64,000 nucleotides of DNA from Stentor coeruleus (GCA_001970955.1 MPUH01000166.1:1-64000), one strand, 5' to 3'; counted from the stretch's first letter, positions 10,138-21,187 are shown. Numbers and translations: made by a program. The notes: generated from the letters alone by a model not told the origin.

Positions 10138-10502
10138 TTTTTTAATTTTAGTGAAATGATGAGAAGATGAATGATTTTAAGGGATTTTAGCTTATAGGTT
10201 TGGTTTATATTTTTTTATATGAAGAATTTGGGCTAGTTTTGGATTTTTTTCTGGTTGGTTTTATTGAGTAAGATTTTTAAGGTATGAGTGTTGATAAATT
10301 TTGCAAATATTTTATGTTATTTTTTTAAGTATCATTTACTATCATTCTATAAGATTCTTTTTTATAAGATAACTATAAAGATAATATCATAAGATAAATA
10401 CTGAGAAAATAATCTTTATTGGTTTATTAACTTAATTGCTCTTATATTAATTTGCAAATACCCTTTCCTTTCATTTTTAGCCTTTTTATAATTTTAAGCA
10501 AA
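10138..10502. promoter_or_regulatory. divergent upstream region
   Basis: It separates two genes transcribed away from each other and so must hold both promoters. It is A/C-rich on each gene's coding strand near the starts. No specific box is identified. Confidence 0.45.
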
Positions 10503-11099
10503 ATGCTCAAAGGAGATTGGAAAGCTATGAGTGGCTGGAAAGGTTTTCTAAGCTTCTTCAAGTCCTTTTCTCCAAGCTACAACAAAAGTTATGTATCAAA
10601 AAACCGTGAAGAAAAACTATTACTATATTATCAAATGCAAAGGTTAATAAGAGATTCCTGCACAACATTTGGGCAAAAAGAAACAAAAAAAGCAGAATTC
10701 GCATATTATTTTAGAGAAGCTAAAAAACTTAGAGATTCTAAAGACATAGACTATTTTTTAGACGTTATGCAACATGTGAAAATGCGATTAGAAAAAGGAC
10801 AATATCCACCTTTTCCAAGATTTATGCCAACAGTTTTTGCCAGGAGTTTATTAAAAGATACTCTTTACTATAGAAAATATATTTGGAATATCAATAAAGA
10901 TGATCTTATATTAGAACCTGGACAAGATCCTCTTCGTCAACCCTTTATGGAACCTAGGCAATATAGTTCAGATATTATAAAAGATGAAGATTATTACAAA
11001 CAAATAAAAACTGGAATTGAGTTTTCTGATGAAGAAGATTTATTTCAAAAATCTGATAAGAATCTTATATCGCAAAACTCAAAAACTTTTAATCAATAA
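10503..11099 (+). CDS. small conserved-looking basic protein, possibly LYR-like
   Basis: The start is the ATG at 10503 (MLKGDWKAMSGWKGFLSFFK); the frame is open 51 nt further up but without ATG. The 198 residues are mostly helical. The stretch KLLLYYQMQRLIRDSC, followed by an ARxF-like helix and LRDSKDIDYFLDVMQHVKMR, resembles the layout of mitochondrial LYR-motif proteins, but the LYR triplet itself is not clear. The C-terminus is acidic. I would not assign a function. The next gene starts only 31 nt after its stop. Confidence 0.65.
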   Translation: MLKGDWKAMSGWKGFLSFFKSFSPSYNKSYVSKNREEKLLLYYQMQRLIRDSCTTFGQKETKKAEFAYYFREAKKLRDSKDIDYFLDVMQHVKMRLEKGQYPPFPRFMPTVFARSLLKDTLYYRKYIWNINKDDLILEPGQDPLRQPFMEPRQYSSDIIKDEDYYKQIKTGIEFSDEEDLFQKSDKNLISQNSKTFNQ

Positions 11100-11130
11100 T
11101 CATATCTTTGAAAATTATACAATTTATATA

Positions 11131-11490
11131 ATGTTAAATAAAGATTGGCCTAAGAATAATAGCTTAAAGAATATTTTTGTGAAGAATATTCAACATGATA
11201 AAAGAAATATTTCAAGGATATCTTTGCCACCTATTAAACCAAAACTCATTATGTCGACGAGCTTTATAGAAAATAAGTGGAAAATTACAGGCACAAACTC
11301 GCCGCTGATTAAACAGGATTCTATCAATTGTGCCTTGAAACGAAGAAAGCAAAATGTTGTTTTGAACTTGAAAAGACACTTAAAAAACCCTCATGCTTAT
11401 GTTAGTGATGAGTTTTATAATATTAACTATGATGACCTTCAAGAAAAATATAGGAGACTAACATTGAAAATCTGTGACGATAATAACTAA
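11131..11490 (+). CDS. small basic protein, unknown
   Basis: A 119-residue product starts at the ATG at 11131 (MLNKDWPKNNSLKNIF); an upstream extension of the frame would overlap the previous gene. It is rich in Lys, Arg and Asn, with SRISLPPIKPKLIM in the middle and a helical C-terminus (YDDLQEKYRRLTLKICDD). No domain is recognised. The very short gap to the gene before it suggests compact spacing, not an operon. Confidence 0.55.
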   Translation: MLNKDWPKNNSLKNIFVKNIQHDKRNISRISLPPIKPKLIMSTSFIENKWKITGTNSPLIKQDSINCALKRRKQNVVLNLKRHLKNPHAYVSDEFYNINYDDLQEKYRRLTLKICDDNN

Positions 11491-12259
11491 ATCGCTTTTA
11501 ATTTTAGTTGTAAATTTAAGTATTAGATAAGAGTTTGAAAGATAAGTTTATGTGTTGGAAATTTTATTATCAGAATCAAGTTTTTTCTAGAGAAATAAAC
11601 TAATTCCTGTCATATGAGTAGGATTATGATTTAGATATGGATTGCTAAGATATTATGGTTTAAAGGTACTTTTGATATGGGGTAATTGAATAGAGTTCTG
11701 AAAATATCTGAAATTAGGACTTTATGGGGAAAATGTGAAAGGGAGTTTTGTGTTTTTGGTTGGAGATTTTAAGACTTGTGTGATGGATGAGAGGATTTTA
11801 AGTTAGATTTTGTAAAACTAACTCTAAGGTTTTTAAATGATTATAGTATATGAAAGTAGGAAATCAGATTTCAAGAATCTAATAGTTACAAGGATTTTAT
11901 TGTGTTAGGGTTTTTTGGTTAATAAAGAGTTGAATAATTTTTTTGTTTTGGATGGGTTTATAAGGTATATGTAGGAAAATTATGCTTTATCTGTACCTGA
12001 GGACCAGAAAACTTAAGATTCCCAGTTTTTAGTTATTTTGCAAAAGGGTTAACTAACTTTTTACTACCATTAAGAGGAGGAATTTGATTTTGAATTGCAA
12101 TATTTTGTTATGATTTTTTGAAGTATTGAGGATTCATGAGCATATATATAGTTAGATATATAAATTCTTACTACAATATTCGACTAATATTATGCTAATG
12201 TTACTTAGTTTTTTAATAAGGCATATATTTTATATATATTAATTTTTATGACCTTTAAG

Positions 12260-12384
12260 TAAAAATAGAGTTTAAGTGTTGATAACTAAAATTTAAGTTT
12301 GCTAGAATACCAGAAAGATATNTAAAAATAGAGTTTAAGTGTTGATAACTAAAATTTAAGTTTGCTAGAATACCAGAAAGATAT
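12260..12384. repeat. 62-bp direct duplication around N 12322
   Basis: 12260-12321 and 12323-12384 are the same sequence on either side of one N. Most likely an unmerged contig overlap. Confidence 0.85.
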
Positions 12385-12590
12385 GCATACAAACATATTA
12401 AATTATCTGATTTCAAAGAAATATTAAAAACTAAATAAATAAAAACCGATCACTATAAAAAAGTAAAAACCTACAAATATATAATANTGCATACAAACAT
12501 ATTAAATTATCTGATTTCAAAGAAATATTAAAAACTAAATAAATAAAAACCAATCACTATAAAAAAGCAAAAACCTACAAATATATAATC
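12384..12590. repeat. 103-bp direct duplication around N 12487
   Basis: 12384-12486 and 12488-12590 match except for two substitutions. Most likely an unmerged contig overlap or two haplotypes. Confidence 0.85.
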
Positions 12591-12675
12591 AAATCTCTCA
12601 ATACTCTTTTCCTCTAATTATNAAAAACCTACAAATATATAATAAAATCTCTCAATACTCTTTTCCTCTAATTAT
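12569..12675. repeat. 53-bp direct duplication around N 12622
   Basis: 12569-12621 and 12623-12675 match apart from one substitution. The same gap artefact as its neighbours. Confidence 0.85.
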
Positions 12676-12721
12676 CCTTAAACTAATAAAAAAATCACTA
12701 AAAAAAAGCAACATCTAATAA

Positions 12722-13963
12722 ATGCCGAAAATAACACAAGGAAGAATCATCGGAGTATTACTATCGATATCCCTCCTTATTCTTGCTTACTCATTTATAA
12801 AATTCCATACACTCGAAAAAAGCCCCACAAGTCTAGAAACTTTAACTGTTGCTTCAAATGAAACACTAAGATTTCATGTAATTGGTGACTACGGTTTACT
12901 AGATCCTGTTTATGATTATCCTATCCTCCCTCTAAAATCTGTAGCTACAGCAATGGGAAAAAGAGCTGAAAGTTATCCAATATCCATGATAATGACTACA
13001 GGTGATAACATATACCCACAAATAGACTCATTATTAGACTCGAAATTCTTCAAAGTTTTTGAAGAGATTTTCAAAGTAAATGGGTTATTAAACATACCAT
13101 GGTATCTAGCATACGGTAATCACGACTGTTATTACTCCAATAATTTTGGGGAAACCCTTTCAAAACTATATCCTCAGCTATCAATGCCTACCGCACCATG
13201 GAATCTTACCTTAAACATGTCAAATTTCTCTGTTTCACTAACATTCCTATCATGTAATCTTCATTGCCATAAACCTACTCCAAACCCTTATCTTATAAAA
13301 TATTGTAATAGTGTAAACCCATCAAATAGCACTTTTTCTGAATACTCCTGGCTTGAATCTCATTTAAAATCAATAAGCTCTCAATCTCATATTACTTGGA
13401 ATCTAGTTTTTATTCACTATCCAATATTCTCAGCATCTGCAGGGTTTGGGGATACAGATAGTCTTCAAAAATACTTATTCCCTTTATTACAAAAATATCA
13501 AGTTGATGCTGTTTTTTCTGGACATACTCATAATATGCAATACTTTGTGGCAAATAAAACTGTTGGCTTTGTTCATCAGAACTATAGCATGAATTGTTAT
13601 AAAAAAAGTCATATAATTTGTAAAGGAATTCCTAAAATGTGTTGGAATCATGATGTTGAATGCGAAGAAGATAAATGTGAAAATAAACTTAGCTTTGAAG
13701 GAATGAGGGAAAGGATTAATGGAGATAGAAATCAGAGATATAAAAAAGGGGAGTATATTCATCAGATTGTTCAAGGAGCTTCAGGTGGACTTTTAGATCC
13801 ATTGTGTGAATTAGATAACCCAATGGCTTTACCTTTGTTTGGAATTGCGGAGTATGGGTTTACAGAAGTTGAATTAAGCAAGGATTATATGAAAACAAGA
13901 TTTATACTTGCTAATAGCAGTAGAATTGAATACGAAACAGTTATTTATAGAGAGGATGATTAA
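12722..13963 (+). CDS. purple acid phosphatase-like metallophosphoesterase
   Basis: The 413-residue protein begins with a short basic head and a hydrophobic segment (residues 9-28, IIGVLLSISLLILAYSF), a signal peptide or signal anchor, so the enzyme should act in the lumen or outside. The metallophosphatase motifs are all present: GDYG (55-58), GDNIY (94-98), GNHDCYY (132-138), IHYPIFSASAG (H232) and GHTHNMQ (267-273). Order and spacing match tartrate-resistant (ACP5-type) purple acid phosphatases, which hydrolyse phosphate monoesters with a dinuclear metal centre. Asn-X-Ser/Thr sites are frequent. The region after about 290 has extra cysteines (CYKKSHIICKGIPKMCW). Substrate unknown. Confidence 0.88.
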   Translation: MPKITQGRIIGVLLSISLLILAYSFIKFHTLEKSPTSLETLTVASNETLRFHVIGDYGLLDPVYDYPILPLKSVATAMGKRAESYPISMIMTTGDNIYPQIDSLLDSKFFKVFEEIFKVNGLLNIPWYLAYGNHDCYYSNNFGETLSKLYPQLSMPTAPWNLTLNMSNFSVSLTFLSCNLHCHKPTPNPYLIKYCNSVNPSNSTFSEYSWLESHLKSISSQSHITWNLVFIHYPIFSASAGFGDTDSLQKYLFPLLQKYQVDAVFSGHTHNMQYFVANKTVGFVHQNYSMNCYKKSHIICKGIPKMCWNHDVECEEDKCENKLSFEGMRERINGDRNQRYKKGEYIHQIVQGASGGLLDPLCELDNPMALPLFGIAEYGFTEVELSKDYMKTRFILANSSRIEYETVIYREDD

Positions 13964-14069
13964 TTAGATAATAGTAAAAAGCTTTTTATTAATATATGAT
14001 TAAATAGAAGTCTTTCTAAGATTTTATACAAGCGATAAAATATTTTTTTAATTAAAATGTAAAGGTAAA

Positions 14070-14882
14070 ATGTTCAGAGAAATTCCTGTTAGTAACAAAA
14101 AGCTTTCAAAGATGTGGAATGAAAAGAACTTTAATTTGCATATTGACAAACTTAGGAAAATCAAATCACGTGTAGATATCCGTACTCCAAGCCAATTTTC
14201 TCATTTAAAATTCAAAGCTAAAAACTATATGATTCAAGAACAGCGAATAACCGAAATTGAAAGAGAAAACAAAATCCTTCTTGATAAAATGACTCATATT
14301 GCAACAACCCAGTCCGCTAAAAAACTCCCAAAACTAAGTAAAAGTCTTAATAAAGGAGCTCGTAAACGAAAGCTAGTACAAATAACAATTGAAAACCAAG
14401 CTATGATGCGGAGAATAGGTCAGAAAAAATCGAATTATAACCATGGAAGCTGGGATGTTCAAAGGAAAAAAGTTGAAAAGATGTTAGTAAACATATGTGA
14501 ATACCCTTACACTTTAGGCAGTACGCAAAAAAGCTTCAAAATCTGTAAAAGTCCAAGCAAACAACTAGAAACCCCAAAATCTTCTCAAGGCCTAAGAAAA
14601 ATTGGTTCATCAGACCAACTAACCCAAAAGCAAATCATTTTAAACGGGGAAAAGTTTCTTATAGAAATAAAAAAATCTCAATCGTAATCATCATTCAGCA
14701 GCTACAAAATCTCTGCATTCAAAGTTGATAAACCTGAAAGCTATTGTTTTGATATAGGCACTGAAGAAGCTCTAGAAATCATGGGAGGTCAAGAAGATAT
14801 AAACAAACTAATCGGAGCATTAAAAATGGATGGCGATGATATGATTCTTGTTGAATACAAAGACCAAAGCCCTCTAAACTAA
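14070..14882 (+). CDS. CFAP97-domain protein (axonemal), one 15-nt intron
   Basis: The conserved block HLKFKAKNYMIQEQRITEIE followed by RENKILLDKMTHI (about residues 45-78), then a basic helix with RKRKLVQITIENQAMMRRIG, is the CFAP97/hemingway signature of cilia- and flagella-associated proteins. A stop after residue 205 is removed by an intron at 14684-14698 (GTAATCATCATTCAG), which joins to SYKISAFKVDKPESYCFD and a C-terminal tail ending NKLIGALKMDGDDMILVEYK plus a few residues. The full product is 265 residues. Its 3' end faces the surface-protein gene 65 nt away. A role in axoneme assembly is inferred from the family. Confidence 0.82.
14684..14698 (+). other. 15-nt intron
   Basis: GTAATCATCATTCAG in the CFAP97-like gene. 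Retention leaves an in-frame TAA; removal keeps the frame open for another 61 codons. Position 10 is A. Confidence 0.85.
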
Positions 14883-14947
14883 TCTAATCATAAGCATTTT
14901 ACTTCAATTCATATGAAATGTTATATATCTAATCTAAATAAACTAAA

Positions 14948-16897
14948 CTAAGCAGTAAAAGCAATCAATGCAGCTATAGACATAGCTAATGTTGAACCAT
15001 AAGAACTACTATGAATAGAATTATAAGCACTCCAATACTCAGGGAAATAAAAATCAGCTAAAAAGCTATCTTCAGTGTTTTTAAGTGTAGGCCCATCCAT
15101 GTATTCAGTATAGTATGTATAGTAATAGTTATAATATTTCATCATAGTTGATGATTTTTTGAAACAATAAGCATCAATATTTGCTGAATTACATTTTGTT
15201 GTATAATTAGCTATTTTCTTAAAATATTGAATCATTTTCACTGGAGCTGGGTCGCCTTCAAATGTTGGGCAATAGGCATTACCATCAGTTCCACATTGGC
15301 AGCCCTTTGTATAAACACCAGTTGTATCGCTGCAACTAGTTCCATGATTGCACAAAGCATTAACACTATTATTTGAAACAGGAGCTATAGCACATTTTCT
15401 AGAATATGTAGTTGTGTCATATGCTGCAAAACCTGATGCACAAGCTTTATTATACCCATAAGTAGTAGAATTATCAACTTGATCACCATTAGCTAATGAA
15501 TATACTGGAACACAGGTATTTAAATTGCATGTGAGGTTATTTTGGCAATGATAAAAATTACTACAGTTGCCTCCAACTGCAACATTATATTCGCATTTAG
15601 AGCTGGTAGTATTACAAAATAGGCCAGGATTACAATCTGTAGGATTTACACATTTTTGATCTAAAGAAATACCTACACAAGCATCGTTGGTGCAATTTCC
15701 GCTTTGACATTGACTACTTGCAGAACAATAATCACCAGCATATCTAAGAGCAACACTAGTACATGTGACATTTCCTCCAGAATTAGGTGAGGCATAACAA
15801 GCTTGACCTGAAGGACAAACTGCATCATTAACTTGTATAGTTGTATAATGATTATCGTAATAAATATCATTAGCTGCGAAAATACACTGATTTGCACTCC
15901 ATCTAGCAGTTGTGTTTGTTTTTGAATACATTGGGCATTGATAATATTGTGAAGTACTTTGTTTGACAATATTCAAATAAGGTGCTTGGATTGTTTCATT
16001 AACACATTTCTGAGTTGTTTTCTGATAAACCCATTCATTTCCCCAATAAAGTTCAGCATTAGCAGCCCAAGTTAAGTAATAACTTAAAGCTGTTGAGGGC
16101 ATATTAACATAACAAGCATATCCAAATCTGTTTAAAGTATGGCATTGACTGCTATAACTATTAATGGTAGGCATGCCTTGAATTAGTTGTTGTACTTGAC
16201 TATCCCCTTCAAAAAGTGGGCAATATGATTTCCCATCATAACTACAAAGACATGTTTTTTTATTAACTCCATCCTTAGCATAACATGAAGTATTGAAACT
16301 ACAACTAATAACTGAAGTAGAATTAGATACAGGAGCAGCAGCACAAACACCATTTGAAATAAAACCAGATGAACAGGCAAGGGCAATTCCACGATAATCT
16401 TTTAAAGTTGAAGCAGCTCCTAAAGCTTTAGAAAAGTAAGTTGTGCATACTCCAGCATCACAAACAGCACTGTTAATACATTGTATTGTTCTAGTACATG
16501 TTGCACCAACAGCAAGTTGGGCAGTACAAACAGAAGGTGATGTTCCACAGTAATATCCAGCATTACATGCAGATGTTGAACTACATGCAGATCCAGCTGA
16601 GAGGCCAAGGCATTTACTTCCAAAGCAATTATATGAAGCACAATCTTGATCTTCAGCACAATATTCGCCTGGGTATCTTGGTTCATAATCAGTTGGGTAT
16701 TGACATTCTGAGGATTGTTCAGGAATGAAATCACATGCTAAACCTTGAATGCATGGGGTGATGACATAATTGTCTACACCTGTTGAGTTTGAAAAACTAA
16801 TGCATCTACCGGTAGTTGTTGAAGATTTACCACACTTGTAAACTGGGCATGAGCTTCCTGATACCAATAGAGGAACGATTAATAGTCCAAACAACAT
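14948..16897 (-). CDS. large Cys-rich surface protein, two homologous halves, GPI-anchor-like tail
   Basis: The 649-residue protein has a signal peptide (MLFGLLIVPLLVSGSSCPVY) and a hydrophobic C-terminus (MSIAALIAFTA) typical of GPI attachment. Between them the ectodomain is an internal duplication. Both halves carry a colipase/Dickkopf-like cysteine cluster (PGEYCAEDQDCASYNCFGSK; AGDYCSASSQCQSGNCTNDA), then a Cys-poor stretch, then CPLFEGDSQ in the first half and CPTFEGDPA in the second. The family resembles abundant ciliate surface proteins. Ligand and function are unknown. Many Asn-X-Ser/Thr sites suggest glycosylation. Confidence 0.82.
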   Translation of the reverse strand: MLFGLLIVPLLVSGSSCPVYKCGKSSTTTGRCISFSNSTGVDNYVITPCIQGLACDFIPEQSSECQYPTDYEPRYPGEYCAEDQDCASYNCFGSKCLGLSAGSACSSTSACNAGYYCGTSPSVCTAQLAVGATCTRTIQCINSAVCDAGVCTTYFSKALGAASTLKDYRGIALACSSGFISNGVCAAAPVSNSTSVISCSFNTSCYAKDGVNKKTCLCSYDGKSYCPLFEGDSQVQQLIQGMPTINSYSSQCHTLNRFGYACYVNMPSTALSYYLTWAANAELYWGNEWVYQKTTQKCVNETIQAPYLNIVKQSTSQYYQCPMYSKTNTTARWSANQCIFAANDIYYDNHYTTIQVNDAVCPSGQACYASPNSGGNVTCTSVALRYAGDYCSASSQCQSGNCTNDACVGISLDQKCVNPTDCNPGLFCNTTSSKCEYNVAVGGNCSNFYHCQNNLTCNLNTCVPVYSLANGDQVDNSTTYGYNKACASGFAAYDTTTYSRKCAIAPVSNNSVNALCNHGTSCSDTTGVYTKGCQCGTDGNAYCPTFEGDPAPVKMIQYFKKIANYTTKCNSANIDAYCFKKSSTMMKYYNYYYTYYTEYMDGPTLKNTEDSFLADFYFPEYWSAYNSIHSSSYGSTLAMSIAALIAFTA

Positions 16898-18626
16898 TTT
16901 ATTATAGCCATGATATTATTCGCCTAATAGAATGATTTGAAAAAATTACGAATTGATTAGGAAAGTAAGAATGGAAGTTTTAGGGTAAGAGATGAAGTGA
17001 AAATAAGACTCTAGGTTGAAAACTTGTGTTAAGTGATTTTGAAGGTTGTTGAAAAAAATTGAAAATGTGTGTAAAAGGAATAATAGGGCTTGACAAAATA
17101 TAGGAAAGCTGAAGTTGGAGGGAGGTATTGAGAATTCTGGGTTTAGGATGCGAGGAAAATTTTGTAAGGTTTTAGAGATGTTGAGATTTTTTTTGTTGGA
17201 GTTTGATGAGGTTTTGGGATATTAGAAATGGTTTGTGGGTTTTTTTTGGGTGTTTTTGTATGGATTAGGTGGTTTATTTTTTAACTAGTTGATAGATACT
17301 CTTGAAAAATTATAAGGAAATATGGGTAAGATTTTGTAGCCTTTTTTAGTGAAATGTTTAAGATTAGCTGTAAATAAATTTTCGGTGATTTGAATTAAGA
17401 TCATGAAGAGATAGATTAATTAAAGGATGAAGATAAAATGAGATAAAGGTGTTTATAAGTTTTTGGTTAAGATAGATTTGTCATGTATAAATCTGGCATT
17501 TGCAAATTTATTGAAAAAAAAGTTCAAAGAAGAGATAATCTTTGATAGTTGATTTATAGGAAAATATTTAAAGAATATATACAAATCGTAAAACACTTAA
17601 AAATGTAGTTTTGAAGCCAGTTGATAAAATGCCAAATTAAATAACTAGCATTTTTACTGTAAAATATGCAAATTATTATATACAACAGGGTTGGTATTAA
17701 AATTTAAATTATATGAAATTAGACTTTTTTATCTTTTAGCACAAATATGCTGAATGCTCATAATTATCTTATATTCTCATAAAATAGTTTTAAAAAATAT
17801 TCCGAATTTAAACTTTTTCGATGCTGATAAATCACAAAAATTATCCCCCAATAGGCTTTTACAACTTATTGCGAGAGTCAAAGTACTTTGGATGCAAATA
17901 ATTCTTATAAATAGAGAATTTATACTTTGAACTTGATTCTTTTCCAAAAGAAGTACACACATATTTAGATTATAAATCTAATCTAAGTTCTTTAAATTTT
18001 GGATTTCATACTAACCTAAGCTTTTAATAAAAATAAACTATTCAAGTTAGGTAATTACATTTTCTCCTATATCTATAGATTTTGATTTAGAATAATAAAA
18101 GTGCTATAAAAACATATTTCTAAATAAATGCTTCCATTTCTTTTATTTGTGAATATAAGTGTAATAATATTATCTCTGATCAAATAGATTTACTCCTTTC
18201 ATAAACGAATTAAAATTATTCAATATCCCATGAAATAAAAAAAAATAGTGTGATTCTCTTATCTTTCTTTGGCTGAAATTAGATTTTTTTTATTTAAAAA
18301 GCATATTCTATACACTTTATCACCCCATTATTTCGTATTTCTAAAAAACCTATTTTATCTTCCTAAAGATTCCAGTAAAACTTATTCTATACTCATAACA
18401 CTAATTTAATATTACTCAGCTTAGCCATCTAACTTCTAACGATCCATTAAAATCAGAATATTATCAAAAAACATAATCTTCTATTTACCATTAACTCATC
18501 TTCATCTCTTAAAAAAGCATATTTTAAGCAACCATAAAAAAAAAATATACAAAACTCAACTTAACAATCTTATCTTCTTATTAAAATATTTGTATACTTA
18601 ACACATACTCATATTTATGTTTCCTT
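16898..18626. other. long intergenic stretch, nothing recognised
   Basis: 1.7 kb with no convincing reading frame. The + strand is G/T-rich at 16900-17500 (A/C on the coding strand of the minus-strand surface-protein gene) and A/C-rich at 18300-18626 (G/T on the coding strand of the gene ending at 18627). No tRNA or snRNA could be recognised. Confidence 0.55.
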
Positions 18627-19064
18627 TTAAAATAAACCTCCTAATCTTTTGGGAATTGGCAAATATGTTTTGCCTTGAGTATAAAAAGGGGTTTTTTCAT
18701 ATATTCCAGATATACTCTTATTGTTTTTTTCTTTTATTTCTTTGATTTTTTTTATTTTTTGTATATGTATCTGATTTAAGCAGTCACATATTTTACTTGA
18801 TAAAAGCAGTGATTCTTTAAGAAATGTGTTTGGCTTTAATCTTTTACAAATTGGGCATAGTATTGAAAAATTCTGCGTAGATTCAATTATCTTTGTCTTA
18901 GAACTTAAAGGTCTAGATTGATAGTGGTAATTGGTTTTTATATATGAAGAAGAAAAATTGAAGTTTGGTTTTACTTGAGAGATTTTGTTTTGAGTAAAGA
19001 TTAAGGTATTTGGTTTCAAAGGAAATCTGATCATACTATGAGATTTTATGTTTTGCCGTTCCAT
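18627..19064 (-). CDS. small basic protein with CxxC/CxC cysteines, unknown
   Basis: A 145-residue protein, very rich in Lys, Ser and Ile. Cysteines are clustered in FSILCPICKRLKP and SSKICDCLNQ, which could bind one zinc ion. The rest is low complexity with a polybasic helix (IQKIKKIKEIKEKNNK). The C-terminus reads KTYLPIPKRLGGLF. No family is recognised. Both flanks are non-coding. Confidence 0.55.
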   Translation of the reverse strand: MERQNIKSHSMIRFPLKPNTLIFTQNKISQVKPNFNFSSSYIKTNYHYQSRPLSSKTKIIESTQNFSILCPICKRLKPNTFLKESLLLSSKICDCLNQIHIQKIKKIKEIKEKNNKSISGIYEKTPFYTQGKTYLPIPKRLGGLF

Positions 19065-19669
19065 TTTATATATAGTTTTATTAGATGATAAAAATATAGT
19101 TTGATTAGTTTAAAGCTAAAAATTAGTAAATTTAAATAGTATTAAAAAAACTTAAGAAAGGATGATTTTATTGTGTTAGATGCTATTACGGGGTTTTTAT
19201 ATATGAAAGTAATTTTTGTAAATTCAAAACATTATCTTTAATGGTAAGAGTATTTTTATATTTAATTATTTGGAATTTTTTTTTGGAATTATAGTGTAGT
19301 TCAAAGATCTATAAATTATTCAAAAGTTTCTGTCTATTATTTTATATATTATATTAGTATTAGTTAGGAATTTTGCATATTATATATTCTATATTGAAAA
19401 ACTGGTCATATAGTAGTAAAAATTAGAGTTTTATTATGAACAAAAATGCTAGAAAAATATTTTTTGTTATCTTAAGTAGAGTATAAATCTTTTTATTTTA
19501 AACTGAAGACTACTTTTAATCTTCTCATTTTTACTTAAAGGTAAAAATTCTTAGAAATTCAAGCCAAAATTACTCACCCAAAAATTACCTCTAATTATAT
19601 TATGAATAAAATGTGGTATAACCTTTTAATTAAATGGACTAAATCTTTAATTTGCTACTGGAGTACTTA
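19065..19669. other. intergenic, no gene seen
   Basis: AT-rich spacer between two minus-strand genes; it contains the promoter side of the 18627-19064 gene and the 3' flank of calcineurin A. Confidence 0.55.
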
Positions 19670-21187
19670 TTAAACCTGAGGACGCTTCTCATTTTCTTTA
19701 TCTCGATCTTTCATCTTTTCGAATATCTCTATAGCTTTTTCTATTTCAAGTTCTTCTATATTTCTATCATCATAATCGTTATTTTCTCTATTAATATGCG
19801 TCAAATGATTTTTTTCCTTCATTTCCTTAACTTTTAAGGCAATTTTTGAAGCATGTCTTATTTTACTAGCTAAAGTTGCCTTTCTATGATCATGCATTTC
19901 TTCAAACATTTGTTCAATATAGTTATTATCTTCTGATGGAATGTTTTCATTTTCATTTTCATCATTATGTTCCAAAATGAAATTTAGCATAGATAAAGTT
20001 CTGTCTATAATAAATGGAATACTCCAAGTAAAAAGATTCTGTTGACTTGGTAGAACAAAAGGTTCTGGGCTTCTGCTTATTTGTAATATATTTATTGTAC
20101 TGTCATCAAGCCGAAGCACGGCTCCTTTATTTTTATATGTTCCACAATAATTCGGGGCTGAAAATATCGTCGTGACTGTAGGGAATTTCTGTTTCCCATT
20201 CCACTTATACATTTTATAACCTTCCATTTCAACTTCATGTGCACGAATTATACTAATCAAACCATTTCTTTTTAAAAAAGTTTTCGCAGCTTTAAGCCCA
20301 TAAACACAACTACAGCTTCTTGTTTCATTATGCACAAAATTCTCTGGAAGGTCACCTGATGTATTATCAACAGGGTCAGACCATAGTAAATCGCAATATA
20401 GTCCATCATGTGGTGGTTCTACAAACCTATTAATTTTCAAAATATCATCTAATCCATTCAACTTACCAGAAATTCCCCCATGCACACCTAAAAACTTTCC
20501 GTTTATCACACAAGCTAAAGGCATAGCATCAAAACTTTCCATTATCAATTCATAAGTTTCCAAATCATACTTATAGAGCACTTCCTTTCTGAAATTGTGA
20601 TGAGATGTCATTTGCCTAGTTTCATGATTTCCTCGTAACATAAAAAACGTCTTAGGGAAATTTATCTTCAAAGCATACATAAGAAGTATAATTTCTATAG
20701 AAAAATGTCCTCTATCAACATAATCTCCTAAAAACAAGTATTTAGTATCTTCTGGATTTCCCCCGATTTCTATGATTTTAAGTAAGTCATAAAACTGTCC
20801 ATGGAGATCTCCAACTATTGTCACAGGATCAAAAAGTTCTATAATATTAGACTCAGATTCAAATATAAACCTAGCTTGGGATATAAGAAATATCACAGAA
20901 GACTTTGTGAGTTTTCCTTCTTGAGTCAGATGGTCTTTTAAAAATTTCCAACAGGGAAGGTTGGAAAAAGGTTTGATTAGAATATCAATTGGAAGAGGAC
21001 GTTGTGGTGGGAGTGGCAGATGACTTACAATACGATCGTTGAGAGGATCTTTTAATGGTTCCATATTGTAACTTAATTTACAACATTGACAAATAGATGG
21101 AATTTTAAATTTACAGTTCGGATTTATGGCTGTGGAAAATACCTTTGGGGAATTTGAGATTTTTTTGGATGAGGGACGATTATGCAA
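19670..21187 (-). CDS. calcineurin A (PP2B) catalytic subunit
   Basis: This 505-residue protein has the PPP phosphatase motifs GDLHGQ (127-132), GDYVDRG (154-160) and RGNHET (185-190), with the downstream metal ligands in FLGVHGGIS and IIRAHE. The N-terminal LKDPLNDRIVSHLPLPP and the post-catalytic FTWSIPFIIDRTLSMLNF (the calcineurin B-binding helix) are specific to calcineurin A. ASKIRHASKIALKVKEMKE aligns with the calmodulin-binding helix and FEKMKDRDKENEKRP with the autoinhibitory segment, so Ca/calmodulin control is expected. The calcineurin B subunit is not in this window. It is the standard Ca-dependent Ser/Thr phosphatase. Confidence 0.93.
   Translation of the reverse strand: MHNRPSSKKISNSPKVFSTAINPNCKFKIPSICQCCKLSYNMEPLKDPLNDRIVSHLPLPPQRPLPIDILIKPFSNLPCWKFLKDHLTQEGKLTKSSVIFLISQARFIFESESNIIELFDPVTIVGDLHGQFYDLLKIIEIGGNPEDTKYLFLGDYVDRGHFSIEIILLMYALKINFPKTFFMLRGNHETRQMTSHHNFRKEVLYKYDLETYELIMESFDAMPLACVINGKFLGVHGGISGKLNGLDDILKINRFVEPPHDGLYCDLLWSDPVDNTSGDLPENFVHNETRSCSCVYGLKAAKTFLKRNGLISIIRAHEVEMEGYKMYKWNGKQKFPTVTTIFSAPNYCGTYKNKGAVLRLDDSTINILQISRSPEPFVLPSQQNLFTWSIPFIIDRTLSMLNFILEHNDENENENIPSEDNNYIEQMFEEMHDHRKATLASKIRHASKIALKVKEMKEKNHLTHINRENNDYDDRNIEELEIEKAIEIFEKMKDRDKENEKRPQV

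Larger units (their letters stand above)
11491..12721. other. intergenic with three gap-associated duplications
   Basis: No gene is seen. It is G/T-rich to about 11960, then AT- and A/C-rich. The right end carries three N positions, each flanked by near-identical copies. Confidence 0.6.

Noticed and set aside
15673-16734. Alternative-frame proteins on both strands inside the surface-protein gene
   Set aside because: Shadows of a clearly coding frame with signal peptide, cysteine knots and GPI signal.
17777-17962. 61-codon minus-strand open frame
   Set aside because: Too short, no protein character, inside a long AT-rich spacer.
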